From Agapanthus africanus (Eukaryota > Streptophyta > Magnoliopsida > Asparagales > Amaryllidaceae), in NCBI GenBank assembly GCA_030015575.1, contig JASDDO010000004.1:321540654-321604653 (forward strand): a stretch of DNA of 64,000 bases, given 5' to 3'. Both the position numbers and the translations under genes were made by a program. Positions 48,126 through 58,736 of the stretch are shown here, piece after piece. The first letter of the stretch is position 1, and each line of letters begins with the position of its first letter. The notes below the pieces were generated by a model. That model was not told the origin of the DNA. It ran no database searches and saw only the letters and a program-made list of their open reading frames with translations.

Positions 48126-50308
48126 TGTTAGTTGTATGTATGCCCTAGAGGCCATTATTGTACATATGATGTATATTATAGTCGATGCTTGGACATATAT
48201 AGAGAGAGGACTTTCTTGCTCGACATGATAGTATACTATCTGGTTGCTCTTTGTCTTAACATGTAGACTTGTATTGTGATACTATCTTGCTCTCACATGT
48301 TGATAAAGCCCTTAGGATGGGTACTTGACTACCAGGACTATGATAGAGATCATACTAGTGGGGTCACGGTAGTCCATAAGTACATCCTTTAATTGTTCCT
48401 AGTCGAGGGTGTATCGAGACGGGGCATCGATATTCCAGAGTAGATTAGCGTATACGCTTCTTGACCCATATGATGGGCGATGGATGATCCCACATCCATT
48501 GGTGTTTGAGATCAGAGAAGGTACACGGGTGCTCAGTGGAGACTGGGTACACTGAACGGGCTCGCCGAGAACTTCTAGATGGTATTATACCTATCGTCAG
48601 ATAGCAGTTCTTTGGTGATACTGGTACAGTTTAGTCTGTAGACGCGAGATCGTCATAGAGACTTGTGTGATTCCCACTGTTCTTTGATTTCCACCTTACC
48701 ACGCTCAAGAGAACGTGCAAAACGGTGGCTTTTAGGTACATTCCTGAGTCACATAGAGGCAATGAGCGATAGGAGGGGATTCGTCTCTCCCGGTATTAGG
48801 GGTTGATGTTGCGTTGTGCCGATTGGCCATAACAGGAATTCTCTGGTCAGGGCTGATATGGAGATCTACTGGTAAGTGTTATCAGTAGCTTCTCAACCTG
48901 TTATGAGCCTCACATCGGCATGACTTATCGGTTACCGGAGTCTGACGTTTACCACCCCTAGACTAGATATGCGACATATCAGACGAAAAGACTGGACTGT
49001 ACGTTAATGTTACTGATAGGCTTTGCGAGAGTTAAGATAAGCTTGCTTGTTAATCTTCTGATCGCTCAATACCCGGGTAGCCGTTACGTCCAGCTAGTAC
49101 CGCTGATGGCTTGTGAGTGGCTGATAAGATCATCACCTACTGCCGGCGTATTGACGAGTCTTTAGAGTCCTACACAGAGGTTTCCTGGCTCAGGTGAAAC
49201 TTAGTAGGAGCACATATGTGATATATGCAGGACCGAGATTAATACGTGTATTTGATACCGTATTCTATTCTCGCGATATGTGATATCAGACGGTTATATG
49301 TGATTTAGTCGGGTTATCGAATCAAGTGTTGATTTGATAAGTTGATACATATAATATTAGTTGGTCATATGAGACATAGCCGGATTATTAAATCAAGTGT
49401 TGATTTAATAATTTAATGTATAATTATATATTTAATATATTAATTTACATTAACTAATATTAGCTCATTTAAGCATTTTTCCCCTCACATATATACACTT
49501 AATATATATGTGATATATATTATTGTGGCATACTTGTTACTACATGCTGCATGGGTGTATAAGACTCACACCATGCTCATGATAATATAGGGTTTATTTA
49601 TTTAAGGTAAATTAAAATTAGTTGGAAATTGGTCACATGGCATGAAGCTTGTGGAAGCTTATGGATCTATTGACTTAGTCCACTAATTTTATTTTACTTA
49701 AGATATTTATTAACCCAACCATTCTCATTAGCCATGGTTAAGTCTCTACAGGAGTTAGTATGAGATATTATCTCACCCATGGTTGCCATTCTCTCTCTCT
49801 TGAATAATTCACTTCATCTTCTTCTTCATCAAGAGAGAACTCTCTAGGTTTTTGAGAGGTAAAGAAAAATAGTGAGAAAAATATTTCTAAAGTGAGAAAA
49901 ATTCCTACTTCATCAACCTACACTAGATTAGCCATTTAGTTTAGCTTGTTTGCTTCACTAATCCCTAATTAGTGAAGAGGTAGCTTGAGTTAGATTCTCC
50001 TCGACGTAGATCATCTTCGGCTTCGAAGACTTCAAGCAAGCTTGTTCCTTTCACCTTGTGGAGTCCAACTAGAGTCCAGGAGACCACTACTTACAGCGAA
50101 GGGATTTCTATACGGAGCTATTGAAGTTAATGACCGGTCTACAAAGGTTGTATTCCTTGTTCACTTAGATGTAAAGTTGTTTACATGCATGAATTGTTTA
50201 ATTCTCTAGTTAAGATTCTAAGGTTATGGTTGTTTAGCATGGCAATTTTTTGAAAACGGCATGGATGATGCCTCCCGAAACCTTGTTGTTGTGCTAGGTA
50301 ACCCTACA
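48126..50308 (+). mobile_element. Copia solo LTR inside element E
   Basis: 2183 bp, TGTTAGTTGTATGTATGCCC to GGTAACCCTACA. Same family as 37501-39692 (long collinear similarity). It splits the E integrase tail. The flanks (GATGC and AATAT) do not form a clear TSD, so the duplication has decayed or one end was altered. Confidence 0.88.
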
Positions 50309-50755
50309 AATATAAAGCGCCGTCACTTGGAGTTCCAACCGAAGATCATGTCTTTTTAAAGATATCACCAAACCGTGGAGTGATTCGCTTTGAAAGGCAG
50401 GGTAAGCTAAGCCAAGGTATATTGGACCGTTCGCCTTACTCGAATGAGTCGGAGAAGTGGCTTATAGCTTGGCACTTCCACCCTCATTGGAAGGAGTGCA
50501 CAATGTGTTCCACATATCCCAACTCAGAAGGTATGTGAGTGACCCCAGTCATATCCTTGATCACTCTGAGCTCACTCTACAGACGGATCTATCTTGTGAG
50601 CAACAACCCGTTGAAATCCTGGATAGAAAGGTAAAGTCACTTCGGAACAAGGAAGTAAACTTGGTTTGTGTGATGTAGAGAAAAGACACGCTAAGAGAAT
50701 CAACAAGGAAAAGAGAAGATGACATGCGTGCAAGATACCATCACTTGTTTGTAAA
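50309..50755 (+). pseudogene. Element E integrase tail
   Basis: Blocks recognisable against C: VGEVAYSLALPPSLEGVHN, VFHISQLRRYVSDPSHI, LDHSELTLQTDLSCEQQP and ILDRKVKSLRNKEVNLV. This is the chromoviral C-terminal region that precedes the polypurine tract. Part of a broken element. Confidence 0.82.
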
Positions 50756-50797
50756 TTAGTCCATAAATAATTGTAAATTTCGAGGATGAAATTTTTG

Positions 50798-52726
50798 TAA
50801 GGAGGATAGAATGTAACGACTCGGTTTTAATGTAAAGAAATTTTTTTAAGTTAATGTACAAATGGAGTATTTGTAAGCCTGAGCACAAGTTATAAATTTG
50901 AATTGCTTTTGAACAGTAAGAAAGCACTTGTAGCTCATTGGTAAAGTCTTGCACTGCTGTGACATATCCCCTGTGTTCGAATCCCCTCAGCCACATAATA
51001 TTTTTGCTGATTTTTCTTTTAAACTTTTTGGAAGCCCAAAAGTTTACATGTGCAAAACACGTAAAAATGAAAAGTCTCAGAAATCAAACATGTGCACTGA
51101 GATATATGAAACGACACCAACACGTGGCATCAATCCCACACCCCGACCCCACCTTTAGACCGGCGAGATCGGGCTTGGGGCCGGTGCCGCCCCTTAGGAA
51201 ATGCCCCCAATTCTTTTAACCCTAGCACCCTTTGGCCTACCTTCACTAACCCTAGCCTGTTTTTTTTCCCTGCACATTTCCAGAGAATTAAAATGAGGCA
51301 TTAATCCAAAATTTTAATGCATTTTTAATTCCATTCTTCATTACCCTAAACTCTAATTTCTCCTATAAATACAACCCTACACCCTATCCCTCCTCATTTA
51401 GAAATCCATTGCCAAAACTCTCTAAATTTTCCAAGTCCAAAAGTTGTAAAAGTGGAGTTAGCCCATGACCAAGTTCCGGCAACGATTCGGGGAAAATCCG
51501 GCGACAACGCGACTCCACGCCGCTTTCAAAAGTTCCCTCTACCTCCCCTTTATTTTCCAAACCAGTAAGTCCTTTCTCTTCTCTCTTTTTCACCTCTCAA
51601 AAAGATTTCGTTTCAAAACTCGTCGGAAGCAGAGTTATTCCGACTTCCAATTCTAATTTCATCAAAACCGCAATTTTTCTTAATAAAAAAATTACCATCT
51701 TTTTATATATTGTTTAACAAACATAAAACAACATTTACAAAAACTTTCAATTCAAAATAATATGTATTGCAACATTTACAGCAGTTAACGATAACTCCAA
51801 AACTAATTCTGGACTTCAATTTGTTTTAAAGTGTCTGACTCAGACAGAGTCTTAGTCTAATCTAAAATCAATCCATCCTTGAATACAATTCAAGTACAAC
51901 TCCAATTCAACATGAATCCACTTATACCAGAATACAATCAATATCAACATGACTTGAATGAACCGAACCATGGATATACTCTATTTACATGACTATCGGT
52001 TTATATCCCTTCCGTTTACATGAACTACTGATATCATGGTTTCGGCAAGTCCTACATCTGTTAAACAAAACATTACAAATCAATACAAAATACATTACGG
52101 GGTTTTAAAGGGGTAGACTGGTACGGAATGTGTTAGAAGTGGCACGCGACGGTCACTTTAATACACCTAACCTGAATATCCGTTGCTGTTGTTCCGTGGC
52201 TTAACGGTTCCTTGTGCTCCATATACCTTAGTCCATGAAATAGTTGGACTCTTCTCGTATATACTGGTATATTCTGTACCAAGCTACAAACAATTACGTT
52301 AACATAACAATCAAACAATTTACCAGTTATATCCTCTTATCTGTCTACTATACTTCTATTTTTCTTTGGGACTTACCGAGCGATTGTTCGCTGACGACTC
52401 AGGTGGATCCGACTCACTAGAGATAGAGCCTGGTGCTGACGACTTGGAGCAGTTCACAGAAGACCCTGAGCTTTAGACATTTGTATATATATTTTTCTTA
52501 TCAGTTTATGCCATTGTTTAGATTGTTTCCATTCTTTTATTTACATTTTCAGTTGTATTGTAAAGAAATGATTAATAAATAAAAGTTGTTGTTCAATTAT
52601 ATCTCTTGTCATTTTCTTGTATAATTTATCATATTGCTTATTTACGCTTAGCGTGTTTGCTTCTGAGTAAATACGTAGCAGGCCAGTCACGTCTCCTTAC
52701 CGTACACCGAGAAGCAGGGTGTGATA
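50798..52726 (+). repeat. Polypurine tract and 3' LTR of element E
   Basis: AAGGAGGATAGA precedes TGTAACGACTCGG at 50812. The LTR ends near GAAGCAGGGTGTGATA (52726), the counterpart of GAAGCGGGGCGTGACA in C and D. About 1.9 kb. It includes a tRNA-like block near its start. No gene. Confidence 0.78.
50926..50995 (+). other. tRNA-like block (Pol III A/B-box-like) in E LTR
   Basis: TAGCTCATTGGTAAAGTC resembles a tRNA D-arm/A box. About 40 bases on, TGTTCGAATCCCC resembles a T-arm/B box, and the block ends near GCCACA. Stem pairing is poor (the acceptor arms do not pair), so it is not a working tRNA gene. It is either a degenerate tRNA relic or a tRNA-derived promoter-like segment. Confidence 0.5.
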
Positions 52727-52948
52727 GTAGTAGAACAGTGGCGCGTACACCACTTGATACAACCCAACTTTCTGCAACCGTAAGCATTGGGAGGAGAAAA
52801 TGTACCGGGCCTAAGGAAGGTAGCCCACTAGATGGCGCGGGGTAACACCTACCTTATAAACCAGCCCTCAGGGTCGAGTTTAACCCTGACATATTCGGCG
52901 TCCTGAAATATCGATGGCCAACATGGGTTAATTGGGTATCCCGGTCGT

Positions 52949-53230
52949 TTACGGCTCAAGACGGCCCATTGGGGTCCAATTAGCCGCGTCCACCGCATAA
53001 GCAGTATGTGGACGCTTTGTCAATGACATTGAGCGGATGGGTTCTGTTTGAACTTCACATATAAAACTACGGCGGCCCCTGATAATATGACCGTACAAAA
53101 CTCCCCATAGGAGAAGGCTCTTATTGTCCTTATCATGTTCTCTAATCATTGCCATAAATTTCTCGTCTGATGGTGACTGCAGGAAAGCAACCTCCGAGCG
53201 TATGTAAGGTAAGTAGGGAAGTGAGGCCAT
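52949..53230 (-). CDS. Antisense ORF of element B (93 residues, unrecognised)
   Basis: Starts MASLPYLPYIRSEVAFLQSP and ends MGRLEP. Composition looks like real protein: charged, mixed and not repeat-coded (DKDNKSLLLWGVLYGHIIRG, RRSFICEVQTEPIRSMSL). I do not recognise a domain. Five bases before its ATG the minus strand reads TTTTTCTTCTTCTTTTTTTAG, a strong splice acceptor. A donor and a TATA box lie upstream, so it may be exon 2 of a spliced antisense transcript. An antisense gene between pol and the 3' LTR is reported in some Tat-lineage elements, for example maize Grande, which fits B's gag type. The function is unknown. It could also be a fragment of a longer protein. Confidence 0.45.
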   Translation of the reverse strand: MASLPYLPYIRSEVAFLQSPSDEKFMAMIREHDKDNKSLLLWGVLYGHIIRGRRSFICEVQTEPIRSMSLTKRPHTAYAVDAANWTPMGRLEP

Positions 53231-53235
53231 TGTAC

Positions 53236-53865
53236 CTAAAAAAAGAAGAAGAAAAACCCATTAATGAAAAGTGTGAGTTTGTTTCATGGGACTAGTAACT
53301 ACAAAGCTAGTAGGCCCCACAAAATCAAAATAGTGGCTCACCAATGATGAGGCAAGATAATCATTGTCAGAACCCAAAAGGATTCTCATTAAATAAAATA
53401 TGGAGTTTAAAAAACACCTAACATCCTCGAAAAGCGAGTTCTGTTAAAATGCACCACAGATTCAAATCTGTGTAAAGGGTATTAAAACCCTAAAAAAGAA
53501 AAAAATGCTCAAGAACAGAAAGGGAATAAAATTCCCAAAAGTCATTGGATCTCTCAAAGCTGAGCTCTGTAAGATGGAATTAAATTCCTTTAATAATGGG
53601 ATTAAATCCCAGAAACCCCCACAATGGGGAACAAAGAAAATGGAATTAAATCCCAAGGATCCTCAAAGATCAATCATAGGGTAAACCCTAGGAGGAGAAT
53701 TAACAATCCTTAAGACCCCAGGGTCGGCTTAGAAAAAGGGAGTGTTTTTGGATCTCTAAGAGATCGGTTCCGGAAAAAAGCAAAGCTCTGGTGATGGATT
53801 TAAAATCCAGAGGAAAAAATGAAAGGGGGTTTCCCTAAAGGGTAAATGTCGTTCAAGATCCTTAC
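53236..53865 (-). other. Predicted intron upstream of the antisense ORF
   Basis: Donor GG|GTAAGG at 53865 and acceptor (pyrimidine run, TTTTTTTAG) ending at 53236 on the minus strand, about 630 bases. The interior is T-rich on the minus strand and couplet-rich. Predicted from sequence only. Confidence 0.35.
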
Positions 53866-54004
53866 CCAAAAGAGAGTTTTTGCAGAGTTTAACTCTGAAA
53901 GTTCTATGGACAGAGAGCTAAGCTCTGAGAGGAGAATGAAATTCTCAAGATAAGGTTAAGGAAGAAGATGAAGAAAGGGTGATCATCAAAAGAGCTAAAC
54001 ACCC

Positions 54005-54012
54005 AATTTATA
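54005..54012 (-). promoter_or_regulatory. TATA box for the antisense transcript
   Basis: Minus strand CTTATAAATTGGG, about 140 bases upstream of the predicted donor and in the right orientation for the antisense ORF. Confidence 0.4.
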
Positions 54013-54114
54013 AGATGTGATGGGAAGCGGTTCATCTCCCCGTTCCCGTAGACAATCCAACGGTTGTAAGGAAGGACAGCGCTGCACTCACGTGCAAGCC
54101 ACGTAAGAGCAACG

Positions 54115-54126
54115 CTGGGGGGCATT
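54115..54126 (+). other. Polypurine tract of element B
   Basis: CTGGGGGGCATT directly before the 3' LTR start TGTTCCC. Confidence 0.85.
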
Positions 54127-55060
54127 TGTTCCCTCATAAAAAAATAAAGAGAAGGGGGAGAAAATGCCCCCCTGACTCAAGCCTCACGTGTTAAACACGT
54201 TAGCGCCTATATGCCAAGCATTTGCATATAGGTGCTGCTGTTAAAACAACTCATAGGCTAAATAAGCCTCACGTGTTAAATATGTGAGCACTTATATGCA
54301 AAGCATATATGCGCTGCAGCGAAAACAACTCATAGGCTAAATAAACCTCACGTGTTAAACACATGAGCGCCTATATGCAAAGCATATATGTGCTGCAATC
54401 AAACAATTGATAGGCCAAACAAGCCCCACGTCTTAAACACGTGAGCGTTCATATGCAAACCATATGAGCGCTGAAAATAAACAAGCCAAAACCCATGCTA
54501 ATGATCACATGTTAAACACGTGAGTTCTCCTGCCATATAAATTGGCAGCGCTCACTTGCCCCAATTTTAAAATACTCACATCTGAATATATGTGATAGAA
54601 TTAAATTCTATTTGGGAAATATTTTCCCTGATCTTTCTAATATGGAAAGATTTTTCTTTAACAGAGAATCTTGGATTTAAAATCCAATTGTGATAAAATA
54701 TCACCAAATGAACCATCTGATAGAATTAAATTCTATGTGTGAAATATTTCCTTGAATTTTCTCAAACTAGAAAGATCTTCTCTGTTAAACAGAGGACTCT
54801 TGGATCAAGGATCCAACGGCGATTATAAAATCACCCACCGATCATCTGATAAAATAAAATTCTATCTTAGGAAAAATATTTCCTAATCTTGTTAAATAAA
54901 CAAGAAAACTTCTCTGTTAAGCAGAGAGCCTTTGGATTAAAAATCCAATGGTGAATAAAATTCACCAAGTGATCTAAAAGATCATTTTGGATTGATTATG
55001 AAATCAATCATGATCTCTCAATCAGAGATTTTCTTAACAAGTTGATATTTTCTCTTCTCC

Positions 55061-55068
55061 TATAAATA
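55061..55068 (+). promoter_or_regulatory. TATA box of B 3' LTR
   Basis: TATAAATA after TCTCTTCTCC, conserved with 6591 in the 5' LTR. Confidence 0.65.
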
Positions 55069-56686
55069 GATAGAGAGAAAGAAAAAGAGGAGAGACAGAA
55101 GAGAGAACTTTCCACAAGACTCTGCAAAAAAAATACAGTAAGCTTTTGAGAAAAAAGAGAATTTAATTCTCAAAGAAGAAGACTTTCCTCGTTGAAACCC
55201 TAGGTAAAGAAACACAGAGATCATATCATCTCTCATTTGTCTATCTAAGGGTTTAATCCTTCACATAAGAACTTTGTTCTTCCTCTGGTTGAGATTTGCA
55301 GAAGCAAATCTCCCCACAAGTTGAGAATTTAATTCTCATCGGGGGGATTTTGCTCTGCAGATTTAAAACTTAGGGGAAAAAGACTAAGTTAAAAAGGAAA
55401 GAAAGAGGGGAAAGAACAGGAGCATATGGGAATTTAATTCCTCCGAGAATTAGGGTTTAACCCTACAAAAAGAACTTAGTTCTTCAATACAAACAACAAT
55501 GATGATCCAAGATGATTGTCAATGACTAAAAATATCATTAACAGAGATCAAATATCTCTGAAAACAAACAACAAGAATAACTTAGTGTCTCAACGCTGTT
55601 ATGGAGCCTCACGTTTTTCCCACGTGAGTGCTCAAAATAAGCAAAAGCAAAGCTAAAACTGCCTTACGTTTTTCCTACGTGAGTGCTCAAAATAAGCTAA
55701 AGCAAAGCTAAAACTATCTCACGTGTTTCCCTTATGAGTGCTCAAAATAAGTAAAACCAAAGCTAAGACTGCCTCACATGTTTCCCACTTGGGCACCTGA
55801 AGAGCAAAGAAAAACTCCTTTGTGTCAATTGGGCAGCCACCAAATAAGAAAGCCGCCACGTAAAATACACGTGAAACACTCCTGGAAACCCAAATTTTGG
55901 CGTCTTATGTGCTTCACACGTGAGCCAAACCCAAGTGCTAAGCACTTCTGTAAAAAGAGGTGAATTGAACAAATATAACCCAACACTCAGCACTCACGTG
56001 CTTCCCACGTGAGTATCATGTAAAGTGCTCAGCACTCTATGATTAGTCAAAATGACGAAAGTGCTTCGCACTGATTGGGGCAACGCTCATATCTGAGCGC
56101 CTCACGTCTTTCACACGTGAGCGCCACGAGACTCTAGTGCTTAGCACTAACCCAGCGCCTCTCGTGTTTTACACGTGAGCACTGTATGCCCCAGTGCTTC
56201 ACGTGTTTCACACATGAGCGTTGTATGCCCCAGTGCTTAGCACTTTTGGGTAATTATGGAAACTTAATCACAGCCCAAAATTGGCTAAGTTTCCTGAGGT
56301 CAAACCTCTTTGTTTTTAAATCAATCGAGCCCATATGCTCTCGATTTCCAAGGTCTCAAATATGACCAAAAATTCTTAAGACCACAACAGCCCCTTTTCC
56401 CTCAAATACGGGATTTGGTTTAAGGGTACATCTCTTCATCCCTCTGATACATGTCGTTGTAATTCCTCAACGTCTTCAGAGAGGTGGCGGGTCTCGATGA
56501 CCAACAACTTCTTTCGTTGATGCACATCCAAATTGACGTGCATGCCTCAAATCGGATCGTGCCTCAAATTGGGCACATTCCATATCAACATTGTTCACTT
56601 CGTCACGTAGCAAATACGCGTGCGCGTAAGATGAATGATGGGCCGAGAAGTCCTTAAACTAATTATTCACCTCAGACATGGCGATA

Positions 56687-56871
56687 ATGGACCGAATGTC
56701 CCTAAACAAACATTCATCCCTAAAATGGGAATGTTGGACCGAAATGTTCTTAAACTAACATTTATCCCCAAAATGGAAATGTTGGACCGAAATGTCCCTA
56801 AACCAACATTCGTCCCCAAAATAGGAATGTTGGACCGAAATGTCCCTAAACTAATATTCGCCTAAAACATG
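56687..56871 (+). repeat. Tandem repeat, ~47-bp unit, about four copies
   Basis: The unit contains AATGTTGGACCGAAATGTCC and CTAAACYAACATTC. The 5' LTR has one unit, which accounts for the length difference between the LTRs. Confidence 0.88.
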
Positions 56872-57383
56872 GCAATAGTAGACCATGATTTCCTTAAATG
56901 GAAATAATTGGGCCCAAATGCTCATATGTTTAAGACGACCTTAATCTCAAATCAGATTAACCGTCCTTAAATAAACCAAACCCAAACCTAAAAATATACG
57001 GATTTGGACTCATCTGCGCCCTATGGGCGACGACATAAACTAGTCTCCATATACAATTCACGGGCAACCAAAACAAAAAAAACACACGACACGAAGTGAA
57101 CTTCCGGAGCAGGAGAAAGTGGTTATCGCAATACGGTAACGTAATTAACTACAAGTGCTTGCGCCTGCAGGGATGAGCGTCCCCGCAATAAAAAAAACCC
57201 TTAAACGAGGGGGAATCTGATAAAGTCTGATACAATGGCCGCATCCGTCCAAACCTCCGATATACGGTGCCATAAATCAACTTGGCATTTTCGAAGAGGT
57301 GGATGGATAAATCCAAATAGCATCTGCCCCCAGAATTCAAGCCAGACGTCCCAACGTCCCGGTCCGTCTTCTGATGGCGAACA

Positions 57384-58046
57384 GGGACATCAACTGTTAC
57401 ACTGATAGTTTCGAAAATATTTTTGCCAAATAACTCGCGTTTCTTAAAGAATTGGATACTGTGCTTAATCAAGACCCACCGGAAATTCATGCGCCTCCGA
57501 TTGCGGCCGAAGAAGTTGGACCACCACCTTTTCCTCTATCACATACGAGAATGCGATTACTCCACACACTCCTTATCTTTCACATTTTCATTTCCATTCA
57601 CACTCACTTTTTCTTCTCCAACGACCGAGACGTAAAACCTTTCGTTCATCCACTTCATTTCTTTCTTCTTCTCAATACCGTTCACTGAGACTTCATACCA
57701 CTTTCGTCCATATACAAGGTCGCGTGTTTTTCATTTACTTTCTTTACGCGTTCTTTCATCAACCAGTGCATCATCATGATAAAAAATTTGAATGGTTAGT
57801 TTAAAATTTTGGTCTTTGTAAAGCCTTGTGTAGACCGATGATGTTCTCTTCCTTCTTATTTTGAACTTCAAATGCTTAAATAATGGAAACACTATTTTAA
57901 TTAAGTTTGGGGGGCATTGTTTTAGTGCATATATTTTGTCTTCTTGTTAAAAAAAAACTCTCCGGAAATTTTGACAACTCAAAACTTTTGTGACCTCTTT
58001 GTGTGGCATGATAGAGAGGACACCGTTAAGTTTAAGTTTGGGGGCA
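57384..58046 (+). other. Element A right internal part and polypurine tracts
   Basis: Resumption of A after B, starting at the GGGAC target copy. It is mostly AT-rich and untranslated. Two tracts of the AAGTTTGGGGG type occur, at about 57903-57914 and 58034-58046. The second directly precedes TGCTCGG, taken as an LTR start. No pol domain. Confidence 0.6.
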
Positions 58047-58736
58047 TGCTCGGTAAGGTTTCTATCTTTGCATTCATGTTTACTTTCCGCATACATTTGC
58101 ATGTTTATTTCCGTTTTTTTACGTTTTTTCATGTTTAAATTTCATATTGCATCATATTTAAATTCTGCATGCATGTTTATTGGAAACCCAATAAAAATTT
58201 CAAATTTTCCAAAATATAAAAACTTTTTCGTCAAGTTAGTTAGGGGGAAGCTTAGATTCAAAGTCCGACGATTTAGATTGATATGTTAGAAATAACTAAA
58301 TCATAAGATTTGAAGCTGAAAACCCGAAAAATAACCCTCCTTGAGTCTAACTATAGTGAATATACGTATTTGCACCATATTATACGTGTCGTGAGTTTCG
58401 AGAACTAGAGGACAAGTTTAATATGTCTAATAAAAAATTTTGCGAATTTTCTTAAGATCAAATAAGTTTGTTTAGAAATAATTATTATTGAGTATGATTC
58501 ATGAGTGAAGTTGATATGGAGAGTATTGAAATCCTTAATAGAGACTAAATCTGAAAAATAACACATCGAGCCTGATTGGAGTGATTATACACCTTATCCA
58601 CACATACACGTCTTTAATTTTGGGATTAAAAAACATAACTTGAAGTATTTCCGTTACTGTTCTCTCTAAAAAATTTCGTTCACAACAAGTTCTTATTTTG
58701 TGGCCTAGGTTACTCGGGTGATTAAGTCCTTAAGGG

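Larger units (their letters stand above)
47953..52726 (+). mobile_element. Element E: 3' part of a Tekay/Del-type chromovirus
   Basis: It opens in the integrase tail (PFAALYG, KCRSP) at 47953-48125 and resumes after a copia solo LTR at 50309. It continues through the GPF-type core and polypurine tract to a 3' LTR at 50812-52726. The 5' portion is not in the window. It lies inside B's interior. Broken, with several breaks. No LTR pair is available to date it. Confidence 0.85.
52727..54126. other. 3' internal region of element B
   Basis: The stretch between E and B's 3' LTR. On the plus strand I see no Tat pol. On the minus strand it holds a small antisense ORF with promoter and splice signals. 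From 53400 to 53950 it is packed with couplets such as GGAATTAAATTCC, GGGATTAAATCCC and CAGATTCAAATCTG. Confidence 0.6.
4348..57383 (+). mobile_element. Element B: Tat-like Ty3/gypsy LTR retrotransposon, heavily nested
   Basis: The element begins TGTTCCC at 4348 and ends GAACA at 57383, with five-base flanks GGGAA/GGGAC that look like an aged TSD inside element A. The 5' LTR is split by three insertions (about 3.1 kb once these are removed). The 3' LTR is 3257 bp. A TGGCACG-type primer site follows the 5' LTR, and a polypurine tract (GGGGGGCATT) precedes the 3' LTR. The gag start is recognisable. No Tat pol was recognised in what remains, and much of the interior is occupied by F and E. An antisense ORF lies just upstream of the 3' LTR, a layout reported for Tat-lineage elements such as maize Grande. 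The LTRs differ by about 8-9% in stretches compared by eye. Broken, with multiple breaks. Confidence 0.85.
54127..57383 (+). repeat. 3' LTR of element B (uninterrupted)
   Basis: 3257 bp, TGTTCCC to GCGAACA. It is the reference for the broken 5' LTR and shows the empty sites of the TRIM (54717), C (56292) and D (56640). It carries about a dozen CACGTG cores and dozens of reverse-complement couplets. ORFs in it, such as 56635-56865, are chance frames. Confidence 0.92.

Noticed and set aside
50926-50995. Functional tRNA gene
   Set aside because: Acceptor and T stems do not pair properly. Only the A- and B-box-like motifs are convincing, so it is listed as tRNA-like.
47953-52726. E as part of B's own pol
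   Set aside because: The integrase tail and LTR are Tekay/chromovirus type and the LTR ends differ from B's, whereas B's gag is Tat-like, so E is a separate insertion.
56635-56865. 76-residue ORF with repeated MLDRNVPK motif
   Set aside because: The protein repeat is only the translation of the 47-bp DNA tandem repeat in B's 3' LTR, and the 5' LTR has a single unit.
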